Source: Candidatus Dormiibacterota bacterium
GTDB taxonomy: Bacteria; Chloroflexota; Dormibacteria; Aeolococcales; Aeolococcaceae
Length of the DNA stretch: 34,024 nt
Assembly: GCA_003153505.1 (NCBI GenBank)
Contig: PLZA01000037.1
Coordinates: 1-34,024, forward strand
Direction: 5' to 3'
Shown: piece by piece, positions 1-8,191 of the stretch
Layout of the letters: the number at the start of each line of letters is the position of its first letter
How positions within the stretch are numbered: the stretch's first letter is position 1
The notes under the pieces: generated by a model
What the model saw: the letters and a program-made list of their open reading frames with translations, nothing else
What the model was told of the DNA's origin: nothing
Databases searched by the model: none
Position numbers and translations under genes: made by a program

Positions 1-957
1 CACCGCGCTGTTGTCCGCGCCGGTCACCTGCAGCACGCTGTCGATGTATGCGCTCTCGTCGATGCGATCGCCGGGGAACACCGCGGAGAACGTCTTCAGG
101 CGGTCACCGAGCGACTCGGTGTCGGGAACGTGGTCGCGGAGTTGCTGCGCCATGACCGTGCAGATCGACGACGAGTCGAGACCACCGCTCAAGCAGATGC
201 CCACCGGCACGTCGGCGACGAGACGGCGCTGCACCGCGCGCTCGAAGACCGCGCGGAACGCCTCCGGACTCGCGTCGCCGTCCTCCGAGAGCCGCGCTGT
301 CCAGTACACCGTCTCGGAGATGGCGCCGCCTTCGATGACCGCGAAGGCCGCCGCGGGCACCTGCCGGATGCCGCGAAAGAAGGTCCCGTCGTTATGGTCG
401 AACAGACCGAAGCGGAGGTATTCGTACATCTGCTGGTCATCGACCTCGCGCGGGAAGGTCTCGTCCTGCAGGATTGCCTTGATCTCCGAGGCAAAGACGA
501 CCCGCCCCCGATGGCGTGCATAGAACAGCGGCTTGATGCCGAAGTGGTCGCGTGCGAGCACCATCCTTGGGGCGGGCGCGCGCTCGTCGAGGATGGCGAG
601 ACCCCACATGCCGTTGAAGCGGCGGAAGCAGTCCGTGCCCCATTGCGCATACGCGTGGAGCACCACCTCGGTGTCGCACGTGGTTGTGAAAGAGTGCTCG
701 AGCGCCTCCAACTCGGCCCGCAGCTCGCGAAAGTTGTAGACCTCGCCGTTGTAGACCATCTGCAGCTTGCCGCCGTCCATCGACACCGGCTGGCTGCCGT
801 GTTCGAGGTCGATGATGCTCAGCCGGCGGAATCCGAGGGACGCGGTGGCATCCTCGAAATAGCCATCGTCATCCGGCCCCCGGTGGCGGAGCGACGTCGT
901 CATGGCATCGAGCAGGGTCCTGTCCGGAGGACCCCAGAAGCCCGTGATCCCGCACAC
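1..957 (-). CDS. asnB: Asparagine synthetase (glutamine-hydrolysing), 3' end outside window
   Basis: This enzyme makes asparagine from aspartate, ATP and glutamine in the cytosol. The visible 319 residues hold the N-terminal class II glutaminase domain and the start of the synthetase domain. The start is GTG at 957, because it places Cys2 directly after the initiator in the order M-C-G-I-T-G, and this Cys is the family's nucleophile. Other glutaminase motifs follow: RHRGPDD, RRLSIIDL and VYNGEVYNFREL. The ATP-pyrophosphatase P-loop SGGLDSS lies near residue 257. The C-terminal half lies beyond position 1. No good Shine-Dalgarno sequence is visible before the GTG. GlmS and other class II glutaminases share the N-terminal domain, but the SGGLDSS loop identifies AsnB. 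It is co-directional with groEL, about 110 bp downstream of it. Confidence 0.93.
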   Translation of the reverse strand, partial: MCGITGFWGPPDRTLLDAMTTSLRHRGPDDDGYFEDATASLGFRRLSIIDLEHGSQPVSMDGGKLQMVYNGEVYNFRELRAELEALEHSFTTTCDTEVVLHAYAQWGTDCFRRFNGMWGLAILDERAPAPRMVLARDHFGIKPLFYARHRGRVVFASEIKAILQDETFPREVDDQQMYEYLRFGLFDHNDGTFFRGIRQVPAAAFAVIEGGAISETVYWTARLSEDGDASPEAFRAVFERAVQRRLVADVPVGICLSGGLDSSSICTVMAQQLRDHVPDTESLGDRLKTFSAVFPGDRIDESAYIDSVLQVTGADNSAV

Positions 958-1038
958 GTCAGCGGCTCGCGGGCGTCAATGGTGGTCGGTGCATGACCAT
1001 GGCAACGGTACGACACCCGCCGAGGTCACGGACGTTCT

Positions 1039-1054
1039 CCGGCGCGAGCGCCGG
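1039..1054. terminator. GC-rich hairpin after groEL
   Basis: A perfect 6-bp stem (CCGGCG/CGCCGG) with a CGAG tetraloop lies 14 bases past the groEL stop, in the groEL-asnB gap. There is no T tract on either side, so it may be a weak terminator or an mRNA 3'-end stabiliser. The rest of the gap (958-1068) shows nothing else. Confidence 0.25.
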
Positions 1055-1068
1055 CCTGTCAGCCGACG

Positions 1069-2724
1069 CTAGAAGTCCATGTCGTCGTCGTCCATCCCCA
1101 TACCGCCGCCGCCGCCGTGCGAGTGGCCGCCGCCCGCTGCGGCTTCCTCCCTTTCCGGAGCATCGGCGATCAGCGCGTCGGTGCTGAGCACGATGGTGGC
1201 GATCGAGGTTGCATTGACCAACGCTGAGATGACGACCTTGGTTGGGTCGATGACCCCGCGTTCGACAAGGTTGCCGTAGGTTTCGCTCACGGCGTCGAAG
1301 CCCTGGTCGCCCTTGGCCTCAGCCACCTGGTTGACAACGACCTGGCCTTCGAGCCCGGCGTTCTGGGCGATGATGCGCAGCGGCTCGCGAAGTGCCCTGG
1401 CGACGATGTCCGCACCGACCCGCGCCATGCCCTCGAGCTTGAGCGCCGCCACAGCGGGAACCGCGCGCAGCAGCGCGACGCCGCCGCCGACGACGACGCC
1501 TTCCTCGATCGCCGCACGGGTGGCGGCGAGCGCGTCCTCGACGCGGGACTTGCGCTCCTTCATCTCCACCTCGGTGGCCGCGCCGACCTTGATCACCGCG
1601 ACGCCGCCGGTCAGGCGCGCGAGACGCTCCTGCAGCTTCTCGCGATCCCAATCGGAGGTGGTCTCTTCCATCTGCTGGCGGATCTCGGCGCAGCGCGCCT
1701 CGATTGCCTTCTTGGTGCCACCGCCGCGAACGATGGTCGTGTCGTCCTTGGTGACGGTCACGCGCCCGGCAACACCGAGCTGCTCGTCACGCGCCGCGTC
1801 GAGGCGCTGGCCCGTCTTCTCGCTGATCACCGTCGCGCCGGTGAGCACCGCGATGTCCTGGAGGATCGCGTCGCGACGCTCGCCGAACGCGGGAGCCTTG
1901 ACCGCCATCGCGCTGAAGGTGCCACGAGCACGGTTCACGACCAGGGTGGCGAGTGCCTCGGCCTGGACGTCCTCGGCCACGATGAGCAGCGGGCGGCCGG
2001 CGCGCATGACCAGCTCCAGGCTGGGCAGGAGGTCGTTGACCGACGAGATCTTGGCATCTGTGACGAGAACTCGAGCGTCGGACAGGACGGATTCCATATT
2101 CTGCGGATCGGTGACCAGGTGCGCGGAGATGTATCCCCGGTCGAATTGCATGCCCTCGACGACATCGACCTCGGTCTCGATCCCGGTGCCGTCCTCGATC
2201 GATACGACGCCTTCCTTGCCGACCTTGTCGAATGCGTCGGCGATCATGGCGCCGATGACGGCGTCACCGGAGCTGATCGTGGCGACGCGCAGGATGTCGT
2301 CCCCGTCCTTGACCGGGTGCGAGCGCGAGCGAATCGACTCCACCGCGGCGTCGCACGCGGCCATCATGCCGCGGCGCAGCTCGTTGGGCGGAGCGCCGGC
2401 GGCGAGGTTGCGCAACCCTTCGTCGAGCATCGACCGGGCCAGCACCGTCGCCGTGGTGGTGCCGTCGCCCGCGATGTCATTGGTCTTGATCGCCACTTCC
2501 TTGAGCAGCTGCGCGCCCATGTTCTCGAAGTGATCCTCGAGTTCGAGCTCGCGCGCGATCGTCACCCCGTCATTGCTGATCAGAGGCGGGCCGAACTTCT
2601 TGTCCAGAACGACCGTGCGACCGCGTGGTCCGAGTGTCACCGCGACGGTGTCGGCGACGATCGCCGCGCCGCGTGCGAGCGCCGCGCGTGCGGGCGCCTC
2701 GAAGCGAAGCTGCTTTGCTGGCAT
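1069..2724 (-). CDS. groEL: Chaperonin GroEL (Hsp60)
   Basis: This is the 551-residue subunit of the double-ring ATP-driven folding chamber, working with GroES. Diagnostic stretches are VTLGPRGRTVVLDKKFG near the N-terminus, the nucleotide-binding loop AGDGTTTATVLA (about residue 85), VAVIKVGAATEVEMKE in the intermediate region and VVGGGVALLRA. Length is normal for the family. The C-terminus is not the usual GGM repeat but a glycine/histidine stretch (GGGHSHGGGGGMGM) followed by acidic DDDDMDF. The ATG at 2724 lies six bases after the groES stop, so the two genes form an operon driven from the CIRCE promoter upstream of groES. An early residue difference (SNDGVTIARELELEDHFENMGA) is within family variation. 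Confidence 0.98.
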   Translation of the reverse strand: MPAKQLRFEAPARAALARGAAIVADTVAVTLGPRGRTVVLDKKFGPPLISNDGVTIARELELEDHFENMGAQLLKEVAIKTNDIAGDGTTTATVLARSMLDEGLRNLAAGAPPNELRRGMMAACDAAVESIRSRSHPVKDGDDILRVATISSGDAVIGAMIADAFDKVGKEGVVSIEDGTGIETEVDVVEGMQFDRGYISAHLVTDPQNMESVLSDARVLVTDAKISSVNDLLPSLELVMRAGRPLLIVAEDVQAEALATLVVNRARGTFSAMAVKAPAFGERRDAILQDIAVLTGATVISEKTGQRLDAARDEQLGVAGRVTVTKDDTTIVRGGGTKKAIEARCAEIRQQMEETTSDWDREKLQERLARLTGGVAVIKVGAATEVEMKERKSRVEDALAATRAAIEEGVVVGGGVALLRAVPAVAALKLEGMARVGADIVARALREPLRIIAQNAGLEGQVVVNQVAEAKGDQGFDAVSETYGNLVERGVIDPTKVVISALVNATSIATIVLSTDALIADAPEREEAAAGGGHSHGGGGGMGMDDDDMDF

Positions 2725-2730
2725 CCCCGA

Positions 2731-3042
2731 CTACTTCTTGCCGTTCTTCTCGACGACGGCGAGGATGTCCTTCTCCCCGAGGATCAGGTACTCGACATCG
2801 TCGATCTTGACCTCGCTGCCGGCGTACTTCGCGTACATGACGCGATCGCCGACCTTGACGTCGAGTGCAACGCGGACGCCGGTCTGCTCGTTGTAGCGAC
2901 CGTTGCCGACAGCCTCGATGATGCCTTCCTGTGGCTTCTCCTTGATGGTGTCGGGCAGCACGATGCCGCTCTTGGTCATCTCATCGCGCTCGACCGGTTT
3001 GACGACGACACGATCGGCGAGGGGGCGCAGCTTGAGGGACAT
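2731..3042 (-). CDS. groES: Co-chaperonin GroES (Hsp10)
   Basis: This 103-residue protein forms the heptameric lid of the GroEL chamber. It begins [16 protein letters not shown] and contains the mobile-loop region ([14 protein letters not shown]) and the conserved [17 protein letters not shown] segment. It ends with [21 protein letters not shown], typical of the family. The ATG is preceded by AGGAGG four bases upstream. It is the first gene of the groES-groEL operon. A CIRCE operator lies 17 bp upstream of the start, so heat-shock control by HrcA is expected; hrcA itself is not in the window. Confidence 0.98.
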   Translation of the reverse strand: MSLKLRPLADRVVVKPVERDEMTKSGIVLPDTIKEKPQEGIIEAVGNGRYNEQTGVRVALDVKVGDRVMYAKYAGSEVKIDDVEYLILGEKDILAVVEKNGKK

Positions 3043-3058
3043 GGGACCTCCTGGGTTC

Positions 3059-3085
3059 TTAGCACTCTTGGTGGGTGACTGCTAA
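3059..3085 (-). promoter_or_regulatory. CIRCE operator (HrcA binding site)
   Basis: TTAGCACTC, nine bases, GACTGCTAA. The classical CIRCE element is TTAGCACTC-N9-GAGTGCTAA, so spacing is exact and only one base of the right arm differs. It sits between the predicted groES start of transcription and the groES ribosome-binding site, the usual place for HrcA repression. Confidence 0.95.
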
Positions 3086-3086
3086 C

Positions 3087-3116
3087 ACTCTACCTAACCG
3101 AGTGCCAACCATGCAA
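3087..3116 (-). promoter_or_regulatory. Probable groES promoter
   Basis: On the minus strand TTGCAT (3111-3116) is followed after 18 bases by TAGAGT (3087-3092). Each hexamer matches the sigma-70 consensus at three or four positions. Transcription would start around 3080, inside the CIRCE element. An alternative pairing is TTGGCA (3103-3108) with a 17-base spacer to TTAGCA, which overlaps the CIRCE right arm. Confidence 0.5.
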
Positions 3117-3124
3117 GTTCGCGG

Positions 3125-3138
3125 CCCCGAAATCGGGG
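3125..3138 (-). terminator. Hairpin after the FTR1 gene
   Basis: CCCCG-AAAT-CGGGG forms a 5-bp stem five bases after the FTR1 stop and just before the groES promoter. It would separate the two transcription units. There is no uridine tract, so activity as an intrinsic terminator is uncertain. Confidence 0.4.
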
Positions 3139-3143
3139 GCTTG

Positions 3144-3989
3144 TCACACGGCGGCCGCGGGAGCCGAGGGCGGGGCCGAGATCCGCCCCCGCGCCGGGCG
3201 CAGGAAAAGCGTGAGCCCGACGCCGAGGAATCCCGCCCAGAGGATCGCCTGGAGGAGCGTTGGCGCGGCACTGTAGCCGACCAGACCGTGGAGGACATCG
3301 CCGATTCCCGTGTCATCGGGAAGGGTGCGACTGACATTCCACAATGTCATCGAGCCGCCCGGAAGCACTCCGAGGCCCTGCAGGTTCTGGACGGCGTCCG
3401 CGAGCAGGCCGGCCGCCACCACCATCAGCAGGCTGCCGACGATCGCGAAGAACCGCCCGAGGTTGATGCGCAGGCCGACGCGATACATGGCGAAGGTCAC
3501 CGAGAGTGCCACCGCGAGCCCGATGACAGCACCGATCACGAGTTGAAGCGGTGAGCTCTGGTAAGCGATCGCCAGCAGGAAGATCACCGTCTCGATCGCC
3601 TCGCGTCCCACGGTGACGAATGCGATCAGGGCGAGGGCGAAACCCGAGCCGCCACTCACCACCCCGGAGATCCTGACGCGCAGCTCCCGCCCCATGTTGC
3701 GGCTGTGACGGCGCATCCAGAAGGTCATATAGGTCAGGACGGCCACCGCCACCGCGAAGACCACCGTCTCGAACCAGGCCTGCGCGGTCGAGTTGATAAA
3801 GGCGTCGCGGCTGACGATCCAGAGGACGATTCCCGCCGCGACGGCGAGCACCACTGCCGTCCCCGCACCCAGAAACACGAAGCGGAACAGGTCGCGCCGG
3901 CCCGCTGACGCCAGGTAGGTCAGCAGGATCGAGCAGATCAGGGTGCCTTCAATGCCCTCTCTGGCAAAGATCAGCAGGCTTCCGACCAC
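3144..3989 (-). CDS. FTR1-family iron permease
   Basis: This 281-residue membrane protein should import iron across the cytoplasmic membrane. It has about seven hydrophobic segments and the two REXXE iron-binding motifs of FTR1/EfeU permeases, R10-E11-G-I-E14 and R129-E130-A-I-E133. The start is GTG at 3989, preceded by GAAGGA with good spacing. No EfeO or EfeB partner is next to it, so either it works alone or partners are elsewhere. A DtxR/IdeR-type iron box lies 44 bp upstream and overlaps a TANNNT -10 hexamer. This, with the dtxR-like gene directly upstream, suggests repression when iron is plentiful. The C-terminus (ISAPPSAPAAAV) is an unstructured tail. Confidence 0.93.
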   Translation of the reverse strand: MVGSLLIFAREGIEGTLICSILLTYLASAGRRDLFRFVFLGAGTAVVLAVAAGIVLWIVSRDAFINSTAQAWFETVVFAVAVAVLTYMTFWMRRHSRNMGRELRVRISGVVSGGSGFALALIAFVTVGREAIETVIFLLAIAYQSSPLQLVIGAVIGLAVALSVTFAMYRVGLRINLGRFFAIVGSLLMVVAAGLLADAVQNLQGLGVLPGGSMTLWNVSRTLPDDTGIGDVLHGLVGYSAAPTLLQAILWAGFLGVGLTLFLRPARGRISAPPSAPAAAV

Positions 3990-4033
3990 GACGCGGGTCC
4001 TTCGGACAGAACGGATGATGCCTGAGCGGCGAG

Positions 4034-4052
4034 TTAGATTAACCTAACCTAA
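4034..4052 (-). promoter_or_regulatory. DtxR/IdeR iron box before FTR1, overlapping a -10 hexamer
   Basis: The minus strand reads TTAGGTTAGGTTAATCTAA. It matches the IdeR box TTAGGTTAGGCTAACCTAA at 17 of 19 positions. A TAATCT hexamer (4036-4041) inside it is a plausible -10 for the FTR1 gene, so binding would block RNA polymerase. The box also covers the stop codon of the dtxR-like gene. Confidence 0.88.
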
Positions 4053-4738
4053 CGGTCCGCGAGGGCCTCGACCCAGATCGCCCTCGCCGTCGCCGGGTCG
4101 ACGGACACCCTCGCACCCGACGCGGTCAGGTCCCAACCGGAGGTCGAGCGTGAGACAACGCCGACGTCGATGCCCGGGACGATCCCCCGCTCGTCGAGCA
4201 GGTGGAGCAGGTGCGGCGCCTCGTGTTCCGCGACTTCCGAGATCCGTGCGACCCGCGCCTGATCGCCGTCCTCGAGTTCCACCAGCCGGACCAGGCGCCG
4301 CCCCTGGGGAGGTGTGCGTCCAGGGATGACGTTGCCGTGCGGACAGGTCGTGGGCCGCCCGAGCGACTCGTCGATGCGCTCGAGGACCAGCGCCGACATC
4401 CCATGGGTCAGCGACTGCGCCTCGAGGTCGGCCGTCGCCCAGTCGAACCCGAGGATGTCGGTCAGCCAGCGCTCGACGATGCGATGCCGGCGGACGATCG
4501 TCGCGGCCGCGTCGGCTCCGCTCTCGGTGAGTTCCACCGACCGGTCGCCGGCAATGCTGATCAGACCGTCGCGGGCGAGCCGCTGGAGCGAGACGGTCAC
4601 CGTCGGTGCACTGACGCCGAGCCATTCCGCGAGGCGCCCAGGACGTGGCACCTCCCCCTCGTGATCGATGTAGTAGATCGCCTCGAGATACCGCTCGGTG
4701 GTTTCCGAGCGTGGCAGGGACGGCTCGACGGCAGTCAT
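4049..4738 (-). CDS. DtxR-family metal-dependent repressor
   Basis: This 229-residue protein has three parts in DtxR order. An N-terminal winged helix comes first (GRLAEWLGVSAPTVTVSLQRL, then RDGLISIAGDRSVELTESG). A metal-binding/dimerisation helix pair follows (RRHRIVERWLTDILG). A C-terminal FeoA/SH3-like domain runs from about residue 145. An ungapped alignment with diphtheria DtxR (offset +6) keeps the ligands His79 (H85), Glu83 (E89) and His106 (H112). It changes Met10 to Arg16, His98 to Asp104, Cys102 to Gln108 and Glu105 to Thr111, so metal binding may differ from DtxR. ATG at 4738 is chosen because a TAGATT box ends eight bases upstream. GTG at 4759 would add seven residues and overlap tsaD. 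The likely target is the adjacent FTR1 gene. MntR-like specificity is possible. Confidence 0.88.
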   Translation of the reverse strand: MTAVEPSLPRSETTERYLEAIYYIDHEGEVPRPGRLAEWLGVSAPTVTVSLQRLARDGLISIAGDRSVELTESGADAAATIVRRHRIVERWLTDILGFDWATADLEAQSLTHGMSALVLERIDESLGRPTTCPHGNVIPGRTPPQGRRLVRLVELEDGDQARVARISEVAEHEAPHLLHLLDERGIVPGIDVGVVSRSTSGWDLTASGARVSVDPATARAIWVEALADR

Positions 4739-4746
4739 GCGGAGGG

Positions 4747-4752
4747 AATCTA
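4747..4752 (-). promoter_or_regulatory. -10 box of a probable leaderless dtxR transcript
   Basis: TAGATT lies eight bases before the ATG at 4738, and the TAG inside it is also the tsaD stop. The eight bases contain no Shine-Dalgarno sequence. Transcription would begin one or two bases before the start codon. Confidence 0.5.
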
Positions 4753-5766
4753 CGCGCACTCCGCCAGCGAGGGATCGACGTCGAAACCGGGAGCATCCGG
4801 ACCGTGGACCCGGAGCCGCTGCCAGCCGGCCGCGGCGATCATCGCCGCGTTGTCGGTGCAGAGGTCGAAGGGTGGGACGACGACCCGGAGACCACTGAAT
4901 CGAGCTGTCACCGCCTCACGCAGCGCGCGGTTGGCGGCGACGCCTCCGACGACTGCCACAGTTGTCGCCCCGGTGCGGTCTGCGGCGGCAACCAGACCGG
5001 TCACCAACTGGTCGACCGCAACTGCCTGGAAGCTCGCGGCGAGGTCGGCGACCACCTGACGATCTCGCGGGACCCCCGATGCTGTCAGCGCCTCAGGGCC
5101 GAGGTCGCGAACCATGTAGCGGACCGCCGTCTTGAGGCCGCTGAATGAGAATGCGCCGTCGAGCCGGGTGCGGGGCAGCGGGAATCGGGACGGGTCGCCT
5201 CCCGAGGCCACTCGCTGGATCGCCGGTCCGCCCGGGTACTCCAGGCCCAGGAGGCGGGCGACCTTGTCGAAGGCCTCGCCGGCCGCGTCGTCGCGGGTCG
5301 CAGCCAGGCGCTCTGCGATCCCGTGCTCGCGCAGCAGGACGCATTCGGTGTGGCCGCCGCTCACCAGCAATGCGAGATACGGGGGTTCGAGCTCGGGGTT
5401 GGCGAGCCACGCGCTGTAGACATGCCCGGCGAGGTGCGAGACGCCGACGATCGGGAGCCCACGGGCCATCGCGGCCGTCGTCGCGTACATCGTGCCGACG
5501 ATCAGGCAGCCCGCAAGGCCGGGTCCCCGGGTCACGGCAATGGCGTCGATGGCGTCCCAGCCACCCGGCACCGGCGCGAGCGCCGCATCGACCACCGTGG
5601 CGAGGCTCTCGAGATGCGCGCGCGCGGCGAGCTCCGGAACGACACCGCCGTGCACGGCGTGGAGCGCGATCTGCGAGGACACCACCGACGAGAGGACCTC
5701 GCGGCCATCGGTGAGCACCGCCGCCGCGGTCTCATCGCAGGATGTCTCGATCGCGAGCAGATTCAG
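4750..5766 (-). CDS. tsaD: tRNA threonylcarbamoyladenosine transferase TsaD, CTG start
   Basis: TsaD transfers the threonylcarbamoyl group to A37 of ANN-decoding tRNAs, acting with TsaB and TsaE. The ASKHA fold is clear: IETSCDETAAAV, GPGLAGCLIVG, the metal motif H-L-A-G-H, LLVSGGHTE, FSFSGLKTAVR, VVGGVAANRALRE and FDLCTDNAAMIA. The frame has no ATG, GTG or TTG between IETSC and a GTG at 5877, which would add 37 residues lying inside rimI. A CTG at 5766 gives 338 residues and puts IETSCD at residues 6-11 and the metal histidines at 111 and 115, as in E. coli TsaD. That CTG overlaps the rimI TGA as CTGA, the same geometry as the usual ATGA coupling. GGAG lies 11 bases upstream. Confidence 0.95.
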   Translation of the reverse strand: MNLLAIETSCDETAAAVLTDGREVLSSVVSSQIALHAVHGGVVPELAARAHLESLATVVDAALAPVPGGWDAIDAIAVTRGPGLAGCLIVGTMYATTAAMARGLPIVGVSHLAGHVYSAWLANPELEPPYLALLVSGGHTECVLLREHGIAERLAATRDDAAGEAFDKVARLLGLEYPGGPAIQRVASGGDPSRFPLPRTRLDGAFSFSGLKTAVRYMVRDLGPEALTASGVPRDRQVVADLAASFQAVAVDQLVTGLVAAADRTGATTVAVVGGVAANRALREAVTARFSGLRVVVPPFDLCTDNAAMIAAAGWQRLRVHGPDAPGFDVDPSLAECA

Positions 5767-6317
5767 GCTGACGGGTACTCCATCGAGGGGCCGCCCCCGA
5801 CCCCGGTTACGTCGAAGCCGTTGAGAATCGCCGTGAAGTTCCGCTTGAACTCCGGGGCGTGGATGCTGTCGCTCCACATGATCACGGCGTCCTCGCCGTT
5901 GTCGGTGTAGTAGCCCCGACGCCGGCCGATCGCCTTGAAACCGAAGCGCTCGTAGAGCCGGATTGCGTGGTCGTTGGTGTCGCGCACTTCGAGGGTGATC
6001 CAGCGGGCGCCGAGCGCGTAGGCACGCTGCACGAGAGCCGCGAAGAGCACCGTCCCGTAGCCTTTGGAGTGATCACCGGCGCGGACGCCGATGGTGGTGA
6101 CATGCGCTTCGAGCGCCACCCTCCAGAGGCCCGCGTAGCCGACGATGCCGCCGTCCTGTCTGAGCACGATGTACGACGCCTGCCGGTTCTGGGACAGCTC
6201 GCTCGCGTACGCGTTCTTCGGCCACGGCGACGCGAAGACCTGGCGCTCGATTGCCTGCACGGCAGCGATGTCCTCGTAGCGCATCGGCTCGAGGGAGAGA
6301 CGAGGGACGACCTGCAT
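5763..6317 (-). CDS. rimI: Ribosomal-protein-alanine N-acetyltransferase RimI
   Basis: This GNAT-fold enzyme of 184 residues would acetylate protein N-termini from acetyl-CoA, classically ribosomal protein S18. The acetyl-CoA motif is TIGVRAGDHSKGYG, and the C-terminal half has LEVRDTNDHAIRLYERFGF followed by RRRGYYTDNGEDAVIM, a RimI signature. It is longer than the usual 150 residues because of about 35 extra residues at the C-terminus. ATG at 6317 is preferred because AGGG lies at suitable spacing; a GTG two codons earlier (6323) is possible. It overlaps tsaD by four bases. The rimI-tsaD pair is normally contiguous with tsaB and tsaE; here a plus-strand cassette separates them. Confidence 0.9.
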   Translation of the reverse strand: MQVVPRLSLEPMRYEDIAAVQAIERQVFASPWPKNAYASELSQNRQASYIVLRQDGGIVGYAGLWRVALEAHVTTIGVRAGDHSKGYGTVLFAALVQRAYALGARWITLEVRDTNDHAIRLYERFGFKAIGRRRGYYTDNGEDAVIMWSDSIHAPEFKRNFTAILNGFDVTGVGGGPSMEYPSA

Positions 6318-6353
6318 GAACACCCTGAAATCAATGGTGGAGTCGGCATCTGC

Positions 6354-6359
6354 ATCATA
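6354..6359 (-). promoter_or_regulatory. -10 hexamer of the rimI-tsaD promoter
   Basis: TATGAT on the minus strand matches TATAAT at five of six positions and lies 36 bp before the rimI ATG, leaving room for a leader with a ribosome-binding site. No good -35 element is seen. Confidence 0.5.
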
Positions 6360-6390
6360 ACCGCGGCATCCGGTGGCGGCAGGTGAGCCG

Positions 6391-6402
6391 TGACAGATGT
6401 CA
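6391..6402. promoter_or_regulatory. TGACA-GA-TGTCA dyad, candidate operator
   Basis: A perfect 5+2+5 palindrome lies between the rimI promoter and the divergent ABC-kinase cassette. A second TGACA half-site recurs at 6463-6467 over the ABC ATPase start. It could be a binding site for the cassette's LuxR-type response regulator; that is inference from position and symmetry. Confidence 0.4.
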
Positions 6403-6461
6403 TGCGAGCTTCCTGACCGGCCTCACTATCGCGCAGGGCCGGCTCGGGTCAGGCTCAACGC

Positions 6462-6470
<9 letters not shown>
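6395..6470. repeat. Large inverted repeat spanning the ABC ATPase start codon
   Basis: Arms 6395-6418 and 6447-6470 pair as 12 bp, a 5x5 internal mismatch and 7 bp, separated by 28 bases. GGCC at 6419-6422 and 6437-6440 can extend the fold. The right arm contains the ATG at 6462. As RNA this would bury the start codon in a stem; as DNA it gives two inverted copies of ATGTCATGCG about 53 bp apart. Confidence 0.7.
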
Positions 6471-7415
<945 letters not shown>

Positions 7416-7429
7416 TTGGAGACCACGGC

Positions 7430-8170
7430 ATGATCAAGTACCTCACGCTCGAACTCCGTCGCTCGCTCCGCGACCGGCGCTATCTGCTGCTCGTCGCCGG
7501 TTGGCCGGTGGCCGCCTATCTGCTCTTCTCCACGGTCTTCGGGTCAGCTGCGGACCGGTCGGAGGGGCTCGCACCAACGGTCGCGATCATGGTCGCGATG
7601 GCCACGTTCGGTGCCATGGGTGGAGTGCTCATGGCCTCCGGGCCGCGCCTCGCCATGGATCGCCAGCTCGGCTGGTTGCGTCAGCTGCGTCTCACCCCGC
7701 TCGCCCCGGCACGGATTCTCACTGCGCGTCTGATTGCGGCGATGGCGCTGAGCCTTCCCGCGATCGGCCTCACCTTCATCGCCGCGGTGCTGGTCAAGGG
7801 CGTCACGCTGCCGCTCTGGGAGTGGCCGGTGCTGGTGGTGCTCATCGCGGCCGGTTGCCTTCCGTTCGCGGCCATGGGCATCCTCGTCGGCACGATCGCG
7901 GATGGCGACGGCGCCCAGGGCTTGACCATGGTGCTGTATCTCGTCCTCGCGGCTCTCGGCGGTCTGTGGATGCCCGTGCAGATCGTGCCCTCGGCGCTGC
8001 AAACCGTTGCCAAGACGCTGCCCTCCTACCACCTTGCCCAGCTGGGATGGCATGTGGCCCAGGGCGTTGCCCCTGCTCTCGGCGACGTGCTCGTCCTGCT
8101 CGCTTGGTTTGCGGGTGCCGCCCTGCTCGCGGTGGCCGCCTCGCGCCGGCTGACTCTGCGTACCGCGTGA
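7430..8170 (+). CDS. ABC-2 type permease
   Basis: This 246-residue membrane protein has about six hydrophobic segments, starting after an N-terminal amphipathic stretch (MIKYLTLELRRSLRDRRY). It has the ABC-2 segment GGLWMPVQIVPSALQTVAKTLPSYHL before the last helices. It should form the membrane channel for the ATPase encoded 14 bp upstream. GGAGA with eight-base spacing precedes the ATG. With the kinase and regulator that follow, this matches modules such as DesKR- or LiaSR-linked exporters that respond to membrane stress or antibiotics. The substrate cannot be read from the sequence. Confidence 0.9.
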   Translation: MIKYLTLELRRSLRDRRYLLLVAGWPVAAYLLFSTVFGSAADRSEGLAPTVAIMVAMATFGAMGGVLMASGPRLAMDRQLGWLRQLRLTPLAPARILTARLIAAMALSLPAIGLTFIAAVLVKGVTLPLWEWPVLVVLIAAGCLPFAAMGILVGTIADGDGAQGLTMVLYLVLAALGGLWMPVQIVPSALQTVAKTLPSYHLAQLGWHVAQGVAPALGDVLVLLAWFAGAALLAVAASRRLTLRTA

Positions 8171-8178
8171 GCCTGGCA

Positions 8179-8184
8179 TAGCAT
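8179..8184 (+). promoter_or_regulatory. -10 box of a possible leaderless kinase transcript
   Basis: TAGCAT ends seven bases before the ATG at 8192, and no Shine-Dalgarno sequence lies between. It would allow the kinase and regulator to be transcribed apart from the transporter. Confidence 0.35.
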
Positions 8185-8191
8185 CATGCTC

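Noticed and set aside
4750..5877. The longer TsaD reading from GTG 5877
   Set aside because: The extra 37 residues are out-of-frame rimI sequence (Arg/Gly-rich) with no counterpart in TsaD proteins. The CTG start gives exact family numbering.
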